Part shown: piece after piece, positions 55,859 to 64,000 of the stretch | How the letters are laid out: each line of letters begins with the position of its first letter | How positions within the stretch are numbered: position 1 is the stretch's first letter | Source of the DNA: Marinobacterium iners | Lineage (GTDB): Bacteria > Pseudomonadota > Gammaproteobacteria > Pseudomonadales > Balneatricaceae | Assembly (NCBI RefSeq): GCF_017310015.1 | Contig: NZ_CP022297.1 | Location: 372,001 to 436,000, forward strand | DNA length: 64,000 nt | Reading direction: 5' to 3' | Translations under genes and position numbers: made by a program | Notes under the pieces: generated by a model | Database searches by the model: none | Seen by the model: only the letters and a program-made list of their open reading frames with translations | What the model was told of the DNA's origin: nothing

Positions 55859-56704
55859 ATGAAAAGGCTGATGTTGCCGCTGCTGGCAGTAGCACTGACC
55901 CTGGGCGGTTGCGCTTCCAAGGACAGCGGCAGCAGCAGTCGTTACAGTATGAAGCATGATCGTGGGCCTGATCAGGCGATCAGTATGGCTCATGTGCCGG
56001 ATGCCGTGCCGCGCTACGAGCCGGTCAGCCGCTGGGGCAACAAAAGCCCCTATGAGGTGCTTGGCAAGCGCTACTACGTATTACCGAATGCCGAAGGTTA
56101 TCGTGTGCGGGGCAATGCCTCGTGGTATGGCAAAAAATTCCATGGCCACACCACTTCGAACGGTGAAATATACGACATGTACCAGATGACAGCGGCGCAC
56201 AAATCGCTGCCGTTACCCAGTTTTGTTCGAGTGACGAACCTCGACAATGGCCGTCAGGTGGTCGTGCGGGTTAACGACCGCGGCCCATTTCATGATGACC
56301 GGGTAATCGATCTGTCCTACGCGGCGGCCTACCGTCTGGACATGCTGCAGAAGGGCACGGCCCGAGTTGAAGTGGAGGCAATCATTCCAGGCAGTACCGG
56401 TGCCGTGCTGGCGCAGTCCAGAGAGGAGGAAGGGCGCAGCCTGGTCAGTGCTGATCAAGCTGCGATCACTGGACGCATGTTGCAGATCGCGGCATTCTCA
56501 ACCGAGTCTGGTGCTCGGGATGTTGCGGAACGTCTGCGTGGTCTGCTGCAAGAGCCGGTTCAGATCAACCCGGTGCAGCGTGAAGCGCGAACCCTTTACC
56601 GGGTTCATCTGGGTCCACTGACTGGCAGTCATACACTGAGCTGGATTCTGGATCAGCTTAAGGCAGCGGGTTATCCGGGCGCACACTTGGTGGACTTGCC
56701 CTGA
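55859..56704 (+). CDS. rlpA: Septal ring lytic transglycosylase RlpA
   Basis: 281 residues. Lipoprotein signal with lipobox LTLGGC (Cys18). The double-psi beta-barrel domain (about 80-175) contains GNASWYGKKFHGHTTSNGEIYDMYQMTAAHKSLPLPSFVRVTNLDNGRQVVVRVNDRGPF, followed by a C-terminal SPOR domain (about 205-280) that binds naked glycan at the septum. In Pseudomonas RlpA cuts such strands. The start is ATG 55859; an earlier start overlaps mltB. Confidence 0.95.
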   Translation: MKRLMLPLLAVALTLGGCASKDSGSSSRYSMKHDRGPDQAISMAHVPDAVPRYEPVSRWGNKSPYEVLGKRYYVLPNAEGYRVRGNASWYGKKFHGHTTSNGEIYDMYQMTAAHKSLPLPSFVRVTNLDNGRQVVVRVNDRGPFHDDRVIDLSYAAAYRLDMLQKGTARVEVEAIIPGSTGAVLAQSREEEGRSLVSADQAAITGRMLQIAAFSTESGARDVAERLRGLLQEPVQINPVQREARTLYRVHLGPLTGSHTLSWILDQLKAAGYPGAHLVDLP

Positions 56705-56782
56705 ACCGGCGGGTAGAGTTGAACCTTTGTACGGGCAGCGGGTCACTGCTGCAAGACTTCACTTCCACGATGTAACGAGACT

Positions 56783-57949
56783 ATGGCGCAACGACTCACT
56801 CTTCAACACTTCTTCGCTCTTTCTGTCCTGCTGATGCTGGTGGCGAGCACAGCCCAGGCGGTTTCAGCCCTGATTCCGGCTCCACCCCAGATTGCAGCGC
56901 GTGCCTATCTGGTGATGGATGCCGATACGGGACATGTCATCGCCGCGGACCGTGAAGATGAGCGCTTCCCGCCCGCCAGTCTGACCAAAATGATGACCAG
57001 CTATGTGGTCGAATACGAGATTGCCAAGGGCAATATTGCACTTGAAGACATGGTTCTGGTGAGTGAAAAGGCCTGGCGTACTGGTGGCTCACGCATGTTT
57101 ATCCAGGAAGGAACGCAGGTCAGCGTGGATGATCTGCTGCACGGCGTTATTATCCAGTCAGGCAACGATGCCTCAGTTGCATTGGCCGAGCATATTGCCG
57201 GCAGCGAGCGGGCATTTGCTGACTTGATGAACCAGCATGCGCGCCTGCTGGGGATGGAAAACACCCATTTCGAGAATGCCACTGGCCTGCCGGCAGAAGA
57301 CCATTATTCAACGGCGATCGATTTGGCAAAACTGGGCAAGGCCCTGATTAACGAATTCCCCCAGCACTACGCTCTCTATTCACAAAAGTACTTTACCTAT
57401 AACAATATACGTCAGCCCAACCGCAACAAGCTGCTGTGGCGTGATGACAGCGTAGATGGCATCAAAACCGGTCATACTGACGAAGCTGGCTACTGTCTGG
57501 TGGCCTCGGCCGAACGTGATGATATGCGCCTGATCTCAGTGGTAATGGGTAGCAGCAGTGAAGAGGTAAGGGCACAGGAGAGCCAGAAGCTGCTGTCTTA
57601 CGGTTTCCGTTACTACCGAACCCACGCGCTGTACGAAGCGGGTCAGGTGCTGCGTGACGAAAAAGTCTGGGCCGGCAGCCGCGACCAGATTCGACTTGGC
57701 GTGGCCGAAAACCTGGCCGTGACCGTTCCGCGAGGCCAGACCGACCAGCTCGAAGCCAGTATTGAACTGGATAAGGTGATCAAGGCCCCGGTGGCCAGCG
57801 GTGATGTGTTGGGGCAGGTTCAGATAACTCTTCAGGGAGAACGCGTGGCATCGGTTCCCCTGGTTGCGCTGGAAGCCGTTCCTGAAGGTGGGCTGTTCAA
57901 GCGTATCTGGCACGCGATACTGCTTTTCTTCATTGGCCTGATCGGCTAA
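56783..57949 (+). CDS. dacA: D-alanyl-D-alanine carboxypeptidase (PBP5 type)
   Basis: Removes the last D-Ala from pentapeptides and so limits crosslinking. 388 residues. Signal peptide ending near AQA (about 27); S66-LTK motif (PPASLTKMMTSYVV), SGN in QSGNDASVAL, KTG in IKTGHTDEAGYC; C-terminal beta domain and amphipathic anchor (LFKRIWHAILLFFIGLIG). A terminator-like hairpin follows at 57982. Confidence 0.96.
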   Translation: MAQRLTLQHFFALSVLLMLVASTAQAVSALIPAPPQIAARAYLVMDADTGHVIAADREDERFPPASLTKMMTSYVVEYEIAKGNIALEDMVLVSEKAWRTGGSRMFIQEGTQVSVDDLLHGVIIQSGNDASVALAEHIAGSERAFADLMNQHARLLGMENTHFENATGLPAEDHYSTAIDLAKLGKALINEFPQHYALYSQKYFTYNNIRQPNRNKLLWRDDSVDGIKTGHTDEAGYCLVASAERDDMRLISVVMGSSSEEVRAQESQKLLSYGFRYYRTHALYEAGQVLRDEKVWAGSRDQIRLGVAENLAVTVPRGQTDQLEASIELDKVIKAPVASGDVLGQVQITLQGERVASVPLVALEAVPEGGLFKRIWHAILLFFIGLIG

Positions 57950-57981
57950 AAATCAGACAAAAACCTTGAATCCGGTTTATG

Positions 57982-58010
57982 CTGCCCACATCTACTACTG
58001 ACGTGGGCAG
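57982..58010 (+). other. Hairpin before the D-amino-acid transaminase
   Basis: CTGCCCAC (57982-57989) pairs with GTGGGCAG (58003-58010) around a 13-base loop, followed by TTGCGTTTT and then the start ATG at 58020. It may end dacA transcripts or act as an attenuator; the T run is broken. Confidence 0.5.
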
Positions 58011-58019
58011 TTGCGTTTT

Positions 58020-58886
58020 ATGAATAAAGATATCGTCTACCTCAACGGTGAATACCTGCCGGCGGATCAGGCACAGATCTCTGTGTTTGATCGCGGCTTT
58101 CTGTTTGCTGACAGTGTGTATGAAGTGATCCCTTACTATCAGGGGGTTGGCTTTCGCCTGCAGCAACATTTAGATCGTCTTGCCTACAGCCTGCGTGCCA
58201 TCCGAATCGAAACAGAGTATGACTGGGCGGCTATTTTGGATGAGCTTGTCAGTCGGAACGGAGGCGGTAACCTCTCGGTCTATCTACAGATCAGCCGAGG
58301 CAGTGCCGGTTACCGTACCCACGCCTATGACGACCGGATGCAACCAACCGTGTTTGCCTGCTGCTCTCCGATCCGCGACATCTATGCAGATGGCCCGGAG
58401 CAGGTTCAGGGCTTCAAGGTGATCGTGACTGCTGACCTGCGCTGGCATCGCTGTGATATCAAGTCCACCGGTCTGCTGCCCAATATTCTGGTACTGCAGC
58501 AGGCACGAGAAGCAGGCGCTGATGAAGCTTTGCTGGTACGTGATGGTCTGTTGAGTGAGGGTACCTCCTGCAACCTGTTTCTGGTACGTCAGGGCGTGAT
58601 CTATACGCCCAAACGCAGTTCGGAAATTCTGGGTGGTACCACGCGGGAACTTATTCTGGAACTGGCGGCCGAGAATGGCATCCCCTATCAGGAAGTTGAT
58701 TTACGACCGGATGAACTGGCTGGTGCGGATGAGGTCTGGATTTCCAGCTCCACTCGTGGCGTTGTGCCGGTGTTGGAGATTGATGGATGCCCCGTTGCCG
58801 ATGGCGCCAAGGGCCCGCTGTGGCAGCGCATGTTTACCCTGTTTACCCGTTTCCAACACCGGTTGATGACCGGAGAGAGCTCATGA
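58020..58886 (+). CDS. dat: D-amino acid aminotransferase
   Basis: PLP fold type IV enzyme converting D-alanine and 2-oxoglutarate to pyruvate and D-glutamate. 288 residues. It starts MNKDIVYLNGEYLPADQAQISVFDRGFLFADSVYEV; the PLP lysine is in RCDIKSTGLLPNIL, with EGTSCNLFLV and SSSTRGVVPVLEIDG as the remaining type IV marks. The catalytic set fits Dat more than branched-chain or ADC lyase enzymes, but all three share the fold. TTG 58011 is in frame but the ATG at 58020 fits better. It overlaps ybeD by ATGA. Confidence 0.9.
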   Translation: MNKDIVYLNGEYLPADQAQISVFDRGFLFADSVYEVIPYYQGVGFRLQQHLDRLAYSLRAIRIETEYDWAAILDELVSRNGGGNLSVYLQISRGSAGYRTHAYDDRMQPTVFACCSPIRDIYADGPEQVQGFKVIVTADLRWHRCDIKSTGLLPNILVLQQAREAGADEALLVRDGLLSEGTSCNLFLVRQGVIYTPKRSSEILGGTTRELILELAAENGIPYQEVDLRPDELAGADEVWISSSTRGVVPVLEIDGCPVADGAKGPLWQRMFTLFTRFQHRLMTGESS

Positions 58887-59158
58887 GTACAGAACCCAAA
58901 GCACCCAAAATTGAATTTCCTCACCCCGACTATCCGATCAAGGTGATTGGTGACAATGCGCACGACTTCAAGGGAATGGTGGTTGAAATCGTGCAAGTCC
59001 ATGCACCGGATCTGGATATTGAACAGGTCACCGTTCAGGAAAGCGGCAACGGCAACTACAGCTCGGTGCGTATGAGAATTACCGCGACCAGCAAGGAACA
59101 GCTGGAAAATCTGCATCAGGATCTCAAAGCGACCGGCCGTGTGAAGATGGTGCTCTGA
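58883..59158 (+). CDS. ybeD: DUF493 family protein YbeD
   Basis: 91 residues with an ACT-like fold: [28 protein letters not shown] and [25 protein letters not shown] are the family sequence. Function unknown; it lies between the transaminase and lipB, as in many gammaproteobacteria. Start overlaps the upstream stop, and its stop overlaps the lipB start (TGATG). Confidence 0.93.
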   Translation: MSTEPKAPKIEFPHPDYPIKVIGDNAHDFKGMVVEIVQVHAPDLDIEQVTVQESGNGNYSSVRMRITATSKEQLENLHQDLKATGRVKMVL

Positions 59159-59811
59159 TGACGTTAGCTGACCAGCTGATTGTGCGTGAGCTGGGGCTTC
59201 AGCCCTATGCCCCTATCTGGCAGCGGATGCAAACGTTCACCAACAATCGTACAGCGGACAGTCGCGACGAGATCTGGTTGCTTCAGCATGAACCGGTCTT
59301 CACACAAGGGCAGGCAGGTAAGGCAGAGCATCTGATTAACCCCGGCAGCATACCTGTGGTACAGGTGGATCGCGGTGGTCAGGTAACCTACCACGGCCCC
59401 GGCCAGCTCATCGCTTACCTCTTGCTGGACCTGCGTCGACGCAAGTTGGGAGTACGTGATCTGGTCGATATTATTGAGCAGTCAATCGTGGCCGTGTTGG
59501 CTGACTACGGTATCAATGCCTACCCGAAACCGGATGCGCCGGGCGTATATGTCGATGAGCGCAAGATCTGCTCGCTTGGACTCCGTATCCGCAGGGGTTG
59601 CTCGTTTCACGGCCTGGCACTTAACCTGAACATGGATCTGGAGCCTTTTCTGCGCATAAACCCCTGCGGTTACGCGGGGCTTGAAATGACTCAGGTGCAG
59701 ACCCTGGTGCCCGACGCCGATCTGGCGCAACTGCCCAATAACCTAGTAAATTACTTGGTTAAAAAATTGGGGTATAATCAGATCACCCGCACACCAATAC
59801 TGGAAGACTGA
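59158..59811 (+). CDS. lipB: Octanoyl-[ACP]:protein N-octanoyltransferase
   Basis: Moves octanoyl from ACP to the lipoyl domains, the first step of lipoate synthesis. 217 residues. The dyad Lys is in [23 protein letters not shown] and the Cys in [52 protein letters not shown] is the standard fold core. lipA follows after 6 bp. Confidence 0.97.
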   Translation: MTLADQLIVRELGLQPYAPIWQRMQTFTNNRTADSRDEIWLLQHEPVFTQGQAGKAEHLINPGSIPVVQVDRGGQVTYHGPGQLIAYLLLDLRRRKLGVRDLVDIIEQSIVAVLADYGINAYPKPDAPGVYVDERKICSLGLRIRRGCSFHGLALNLNMDLEPFLRINPCGYAGLEMTQVQTLVPDADLAQLPNNLVNYLVKKLGYNQITRTPILED

Positions 59812-59817
59812 ATCAGA

Positions 59818-60795
59818 ATGGCTGAATCCACCGAAAAAAACAGCGGTAGAGTCGAGCAGGGCGTCAAACTGCGTGGCGCTGAAAAGGTTGCTCGTATCCC
59901 GGTCAAGGTGATCCCGACCGAGAAGGAGGAGATGCAGCGCAAGCCGGACTGGCTGCGGGTTCGCATGGGCTCCAATGCTGAAGTTAAGCGGATCAAGGAC
60001 AAGCTGCGCAAGCACAAGCTGGCGTCTGTCTGTGAAGAGGCCAGTTGCCCCAATCTGGGTGAATGTTTTAGTCATGGCACAGCGACTTTCATGATCATGG
60101 GCGATATCTGTACCCGTCGTTGCCCATTTTGTGATGTGGCCCATGGTCGTCCCAACGCACTGGCACCGGAAGAGCCGCGTGAGCTGGCCGAAGCGATTGC
60201 CGATATGGGACTGCGCTATGTGGTGATCACTTCGGTGGACCGTGACGATCTGCGTGATGGTGGCGCCCAGCATTTTGCCGATTGCATCCGTGAGACCCGT
60301 CAGCGTATTCCGTCGATACAGATTGAGACGCTGGTGCCTGATTTCCGTGGTCGCATGGACGTGGCACTGGAAATTCTCGAACAGACCCCGCCTGATGTGT
60401 TTAACCACAACCTGGAAACCGTTCCTCGCCTGTACCGTAAGGTACGGCCGGGGGCTGACTATCAGTGGTCACTGGATCTGCTCAAGCGCTACAAGGCACT
60501 GCGACCTGAAGTGCGGACCAAATCCGGCCTGATGGTGGGCTGTGGCGAAACCAATGACGAGATCATCGAAGTGATGCGTGATCTGCGAGCACATGACGTT
60601 GACATGATTACCATCGGTCAGTACTTGCAGCCAAGTCGTAACCATCTGGCGCTGGAGCGTTATGTGACGCCTGACGAATTTGCTGAATTTGAGCGGATTG
60701 CGAAGGAGCTGGGCTTTACCCATGTGGCGAGCGGCCCGTTGGTACGCTCTTCCTACCATGCGGATCTGCAAGCCAAGGGTGAACGTGTAAGCTGA
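59818..60795 (+). CDS. lipA: Lipoyl synthase
   Basis: Radical SAM enzyme inserting two sulfurs into the octanoyl group. 325 residues. Two iron-sulfur sites: the auxiliary cluster Cys set in [13 protein letters not shown] and the radical [13 protein letters not shown] (CxxxCxxC). The C-terminal RSSYHAD gives the Ser that binds the auxiliary cluster. The preceding ribosome site is weak. Ends 31 bp before a strong hairpin. Confidence 0.97.
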   Translation: MAESTEKNSGRVEQGVKLRGAEKVARIPVKVIPTEKEEMQRKPDWLRVRMGSNAEVKRIKDKLRKHKLASVCEEASCPNLGECFSHGTATFMIMGDICTRRCPFCDVAHGRPNALAPEEPRELAEAIADMGLRYVVITSVDRDDLRDGGAQHFADCIRETRQRIPSIQIETLVPDFRGRMDVALEILEQTPPDVFNHNLETVPRLYRKVRPGADYQWSLDLLKRYKALRPEVRTKSGLMVGCGETNDEIIEVMRDLRAHDVDMITIGQYLQPSRNHLALERYVTPDEFAEFERIAKELGFTHVASGPLVRSSYHADLQAKGERVS

Positions 60796-60825
60796 AGGCT
60801 CTGTGTCCCGCGGTGATAAAAGCAA

Positions 60826-60850
60826 AAGAGGAGGCATAGAGCCTCCTCTT
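60826..60850. terminator. Bidirectional terminator between lipA and cytochrome c5
   Basis: AAGAGGAGGC (60826-60835) pairs with GCCTCCTCTT (60841-60850) around loop ATAGA. The genes on each side converge here. Confidence 0.75.
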
Positions 60851-60871
60851 GCGTTTCAGCACATGCCTGAA

Positions 60872-61177
60872 TTACTTGGCAGCGTCCAGCATATACTGGA
60901 TGGCGGACTTCATTTCCTCATCCGAGCAATCCATGCAGGTGCCCTTGGGCGGCATGGCGTTAATGCCGGTCAGAGAAGTTGCCAGCAGTGCATCAATACC
61001 TTTCTCGGCACGGGGTGCCCAAGCGGCAGCATCACCGAACTTCGGAGCACCGGCAACACCTGTAGCGTGGCATACGGAGCACTTGGTTTTGTAGAGTTCT
61101 TCACCGCTGCGCTCGGCCATGGCGGCAGTCGAGGACAGCGTCAGGGCCGCGGCAGCGACCAGCAGAGTTTTTTTCAT
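60872..61177 (-). CDS. Cytochrome c5-type protein
   Basis: 101 residues with a signal peptide (cleaved near AMA-ERSG, residue 21). One haem site CSVCH (33-37) with the axial Met likely in INAMPPKGTC; a second Cys pair (C81, C84) resembles the disulfide of cytochrome c5. A small periplasmic electron carrier; the peroxidase encoded at 62228 is a possible partner. Good ribosome site (GGAAG) before the ATG. Confidence 0.9.
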   Translation of the reverse strand: MKKTLLVAAAALTLSSTAAMAERSGEELYKTKCSVCHATGVAGAPKFGDAAAWAPRAEKGIDALLATSLTGINAMPPKGTCMDCSDEEMKSAIQYMLDAAK

Positions 61178-61329
61178 TGCAGGCTTCCTTTGTTATGGCC
61201 GGCAGCAAGGGCCGGAGTATAAAAAACCGTCAGAGTGTAGAGCGGCCTTTGACCTGTTGTAAATAGCGCAAAGGTCGTTAATCCCGGCTTAATATCAGTG
61301 TTTACGCATGGAAGCCCCAACTGGATTTG

Positions 61330-61533
61330 TCAGTGTCGGCCAAGGCGCATGGCAAACTCGGCCTGGCCCTGCAGCAGCCGGTCATGACGTCGGCTGTGTT
61401 CCTGCAAATGGTGTTCGTGGATGGCCTGTTCCAGTACTTCATGCGGAACGGTCACTAGATTGCGGACATCATCGATTGAGTAGCCGCGGTTTAGTAGCTG
61501 TTTCAGCTGTGCTGTCAGGTGAATGGTGTTCAT
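61330..61533 (-). CDS. Small hypothetical protein, 67 residues
   Basis: It starts MNTIHLTAQLKQLLNRGYSIDDVRNLVTVPHEVLEQAI and ends FAMRLGRH. GYSIDDVRNLVTVPHEVLEQAI looks like a helix-turn-helix unit, so DNA binding is possible but not shown. Start ATG 61533 is supported by GGAGGA seven bases upstream; ATG 61557 in frame is less likely. Confidence 0.6.
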   Translation of the reverse strand: MNTIHLTAQLKQLLNRGYSIDDVRNLVTVPHEVLEQAIHEHHLQEHSRRHDRLLQGQAEFAMRLGRH

Positions 61534-61597
61534 GCTTTGATCCTCCAAGTATGTCATGGGATCATTGAACCTGACGTCTGTTGCAGAAACATGTCAA

Positions 61598-62119
61598 TCA
61601 GCGTTGCAGTAGGCTGCGGATAAGGCCGATGAATGCCAGTGGTACAAACACCAAACCTGCACCGGCCAGCAGCTCGGCCATGGTCAGACCGCCCAGCATT
61701 TCCGGTGTATAGCCGCAGGACTCCCAGATCTCGAACATCCAGGGCCACCAATGGTCCGGTGCAAACCAGTCAGGCAGTCCAGAGTCAAAACTGCAGCTGC
61801 CCTCAATCCAGTTGCGCTCAATGGCCAATAAGCGCCAGCTGCGTTCGGTAAAGCCCAGCGCAATAGCGGCAGTCAGAAGGTGACAGACCTTTTGCAGATG
61901 AGTGCAACGCTGTGCCAAAAGGCCTGTTATTGCAACCAGAACAAGAGCCGCAACCCAGAGGCGGATATGGATGCAGAGCACGCAGGGGCCATAGTCCAGC
62001 CCATACTGGAAATATAGTGCCACGCCCTCAGCCGATAGGCTGCCGACCAATAGAATTGACCAGTAAATGCCGGGCCTGAATACATGATTCAGAAATGACT
62101 CAACAGCTGGTGTGCTCAT
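61598..62119 (-). CDS. dsbB: Disulfide bond formation protein DsbB
   Basis: Inner membrane oxidase that reoxidises DsbA and passes electrons to quinone. 173 residues, four membrane helices. Active Cys pairs: C46-VL-C49 (GPCVLCIHIR) in the first periplasmic loop and C109/C135 in the second (GSCSFDSG...ESCGYTPEM). E. coli DsbB also has Arg48 next to the first pair, here replaced by Leu, with Arg53 further on. dsbA is not in the window. Confidence 0.9.
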   Translation of the reverse strand: MSTPAVESFLNHVFRPGIYWSILLVGSLSAEGVALYFQYGLDYGPCVLCIHIRLWVAALVLVAITGLLAQRCTHLQKVCHLLTAAIALGFTERSWRLLAIERNWIEGSCSFDSGLPDWFAPDHWWPWMFEIWESCGYTPEMLGGLTMAELLAGAGLVFVPLAFIGLIRSLLQR

Positions 62120-62227
62120 CTGAGGTGCTCACGATAACGTTCAGAGAAAAGGTGTTGCAGGAGAGTAACGGGGCAGGAAACTTGAAGCAAGCGACAGAGG
62201 CTCTGAGAGAGCCTCTGTCGGGATGTT

Positions 62228-63226
62228 TCAATCAAACGGTTGAGGTTTCGGAGTCGCATCCACCGATGGTGGCAAAATCGGCATCAGGAACTGGGGCTGG
62301 TCACCGGTCAGAGTTTTCATGAAGGCCACGATCTTGGCGTTTTCTTCATCGGTGAATTTACGGCCCAGCTGCAGGCGACCCATGATGTCGGTGGCTTCGG
62401 TCAGGGTGGCCGCCTCACCGTCGTGGAAGTACGGATAGGTCAGCTCCACGTTGCGCAGGGTCGGTACCTTGAAGGTAAAACGATCCGCATCCTTGCCGGT
62501 AACCGCCGCGCGGCCTTCAACAGGGTTGTTGGTCTGGTAGGGCTCAATCAGGCCCATTTTCTGGAACGAGTTGCCGCCGACTGCCGGGCCGTTGTGACAG
62601 GCAACACAGCCGCTGGTCTTGAACAGCTCGTAGCCTTCACGCTCAAACGGGGTGATGGCATCCTGATCGCCCAGCAACCACTGGTCAAAACGGGCGTTTG
62701 GTGTCACCAGCGTATTTTCGAACTCGGCAATGGCATCGGTGATCTTGTCGATATTCACCTCTTCATCACCGAATACCAGGCGGAATTCACGTACATAGCC
62801 TGGAATGCTTTGAATGACATCGACGGCCAGCACGTGAGTGAAACCCATTTCGGCCGGGTTGGCGATCGGACCACCGGCTTGCTCCTTCAGGTCAGCCGCA
62901 CGACCGTCCCAGAACTGTGCCACGTTGAGGCTGGAGTTAAGAACAGTGGGCGAGTTGATCGGACCCTGTGCCCAGCCATGTCCGATGGACGTCTTGATAT
63001 TGTCGGTGCCGCCCATGCTCAGGTTGTGGCAGGAGTTGCAGGAGATGAAACCTGACTTGGACAGGCGTGGGTCGAAGTAGAGTTTCTTGCCCAGTTCGGC
63101 CAGGGCCAGGTTCACGTTCTTGAGCGGTTCGATTGGCTGGATCGGCTCATTGGCAATGGCCGAGTGGCTCACAGTGCCGATGGCAAGTGCCAACAGTGAG
63201 TGTTTCAACAGGCGTGTAAGTGTCAT
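62228..63226 (-). CDS. ccpA: Di-haem cytochrome c peroxidase
   Basis: Periplasmic peroxidase reducing H2O2 with electrons from small cytochromes. 332 residues. Signal peptide cleaved near IAN-EPIQ (26); haem motifs C63NSCH67 and C207VACH211, with WDGRAADLKEQAGGPIANPAEMGFT as the typical linker. A class with calcium at the domain interface, usually needing activation by reduction. Ribosome site AGAGG before ATG 63226, with an FNR/Anr-like site further upstream. The gene symbol is a family name. Confidence 0.93.
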   Translation of the reverse strand: MTLTRLLKHSLLALAIGTVSHSAIANEPIQPIEPLKNVNLALAELGKKLYFDPRLSKSGFISCNSCHNLSMGGTDNIKTSIGHGWAQGPINSPTVLNSSLNVAQFWDGRAADLKEQAGGPIANPAEMGFTHVLAVDVIQSIPGYVREFRLVFGDEEVNIDKITDAIAEFENTLVTPNARFDQWLLGDQDAITPFEREGYELFKTSGCVACHNGPAVGGNSFQKMGLIEPYQTNNPVEGRAAVTGKDADRFTFKVPTLRNVELTYPYFHDGEAATLTEATDIMGRLQLGRKFTDEENAKIVAFMKTLTGDQPQFLMPILPPSVDATPKPQPFD

Positions 63227-63286
63227 GGCTTGTGCCTCTTTCAGTGGGCTTGAGTTCCATCATGGCCTTGTTAATCTTCGGTCGCG

Positions 63287-63300
63287 TTGACTGGGATCAA
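63287..63300 (-). promoter_or_regulatory. FNR/Anr-like box upstream of the peroxidase gene
   Basis: On the minus strand TTGAT-CCCA-GTCAA fits the FNR consensus TTGAT-N4-ATCAA at 9 of 10 bases. A -10-like CATGAT at 63264-63259 lies where a class II FNR promoter needs it (site centred near -41.5). Anaerobic control by Anr/FNR is known for Pseudomonas cytochrome c peroxidase. Confidence 0.7.
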
Positions 63301-63373
63301 GTAATGCGCCGGGCTTCTCTGGGTTGAAGTGCCTGACCAAAAAATGAGTGTAGATGTTATCGCAACAGCATGT

Positions 63374-63390
63374 TGCACAAATATAGTGCA
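63374..63390 (+). promoter_or_regulatory. NtrC-like site 1 upstream of gdhA
   Basis: TGCAC-AAATATA-GTGCA, a perfect inverted repeat with 5-bp arms (6 bp with the flanking T and A), matches the NtrC consensus TGCAC-N7-GTGCA exactly. Confidence 0.65.
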
Positions 63391-63400
63391 AGGCGCCATA

Positions 63401-63421
63401 TTAGTGCTTTTATTGCACTAA
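63401..63421. promoter_or_regulatory. Perfect palindrome between the two NtrC-like sites
   Basis: TTAGTGC (63401-63407) and GCACTAA (63415-63421) are perfect 7-bp arms around TTTTATT. The right arm is also the left half of NtrC-like site 2. It has the half-sites turned outward compared with NtrC and could bind another regulator. Confidence 0.5.
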
Positions 63422-63430
63422 TGTGGTGCT
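63414..63430 (+). promoter_or_regulatory. NtrC-like site 2 overlapping the gdhA promoter
   Basis: TGCAC-TAATGTG-GTGCT matches TGCAC-N7-GTGCA at nine of ten arm bases. It lies 40 bp (centre to centre) from site 1 and just before the TATAAT at 63432-63437, so a bound dimer would block RNA polymerase. Confidence 0.55.
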
Positions 63431-63431
63431 G

Positions 63432-63437
63432 TATAAT
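63432..63437 (+). promoter_or_regulatory. -10 box of the gdhA promoter
   Basis: Perfect TATAAT, about 128 bp upstream of the gdhA start. The -35 at 17-bp spacing (TTTATT, 63409-63414) is poor and overlaps the palindromes. The rest of the 338-bp gap between the peroxidase gene and gdhA holds no further clear element. Confidence 0.55.
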
Positions 63438-63534
63438 ACCGAGCTTTTTTCCGGCGGGTGTCCCGGTTCTGCCTGTTCAACTGGGGTGTTTCTGCCAGTT
63501 GTCATTCTTTCATCGACTCTGGTGTTGCCCGTGA

Positions 63535-64000
<466 letters not shown>

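Noticed and set aside
57909..57926. TGGCACGC...TGC resembling a sigma-54 promoter at the end of dacA
   Set aside because: GG and GC are 11 rather than 10 bases apart and the site lies inside the coding sequence.
61308..61568. 86-codon plus-strand frame opposite the 67-residue protein
   Set aside because: No ribosome site and unusual composition; the minus-strand gene has GGAGGA before its ATG.

Overview
This window looks like chromosome of a marine-type gammaproteobacterium, most likely in the Pseudomonadales/Oceanospirillales range. The evidence is gene order shared with Pseudomonas and its relatives: recN/grpE-dnaK-dnaJ-dapB, nudF-DUF1249-cpdA-yqiA-parE...parC, rpsP-rimM-trmD-rplS, xerD-dsbC-hom-thrC-recJ, and proA-nadD-rsfS-rlmH-mrdA-rodA-mltB-rlpA-dacA-ybeD-lipB-lipA. 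Almost everything is densely packed housekeeping sequence. I see no tRNA, rRNA or CRISPR array, and the only mobile element is one group II intron. The genus is an inference and is not shown by any single gene.

Layout. 1-6.4 kb: the end of recN (running off the left edge), facing the heat-shock genes grpE, dnaK and dnaJ, then dapB. recN has LexA-like boxes, and grpE and dnaK each have a sigma-32-like promoter. 6.4-8.5 kb: a group II intron with a reverse transcriptase, set directly behind the dapB terminator. 8.6-16.3 kb: a small NIF3/YqfO-like gene and a complete-looking seven-gene V/A-type ATPase operon in the order B-D-I-K-E-(DUF2764-like)-A; its K subunit carries residues typical of sodium binding. 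16.3-20 kb: two Nudix hydrolases, a DUF1289 protein, a CorC/CNNM membrane protein and a YpjD-like membrane protein. 20-23.6 kb: ffh and the ribosomal protein/tRNA modification operon. 23.7-34 kb: an envelope protein, xerD, dsbC, threonine synthesis (hom, thrC), recJ, nfo and an EAL phosphodiesterase behind a Pho-box-like repeat. 33.6-38 kb: the nudF...parE operon.

38-49 kb holds envelope and thiol proteins (large anchored protein, L,D-transpeptidase, DUF882 peptidase, TlpA-like thioredoxin, ChaN-like protein), parC, and a membrane protein with a possible degenerate cyclase fold. 49-60.8 kb is a long co-directional run: proline and NAD synthesis, ribosome silencing, rRNA methylation, the cell-elongation peptidoglycan genes, a D-amino-acid transaminase and lipoate synthesis. 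60.8-64 kb has cytochrome c5, a small protein, DsbB, a di-haem cytochrome c peroxidase behind an FNR/Anr-like box, and the start of gdhA behind NtrC-like palindromes.

The most distinctive parts are the permuted, probably Na+-linked V-type ATPase with an unusual subunit set, the intron inserted at a terminator, and several regulatory sites readable from the sequence: LexA, two sigma-32 promoters, PhoB, FNR/Anr and NtrC. None has been tested here; each is a match to a known consensus made by eye.
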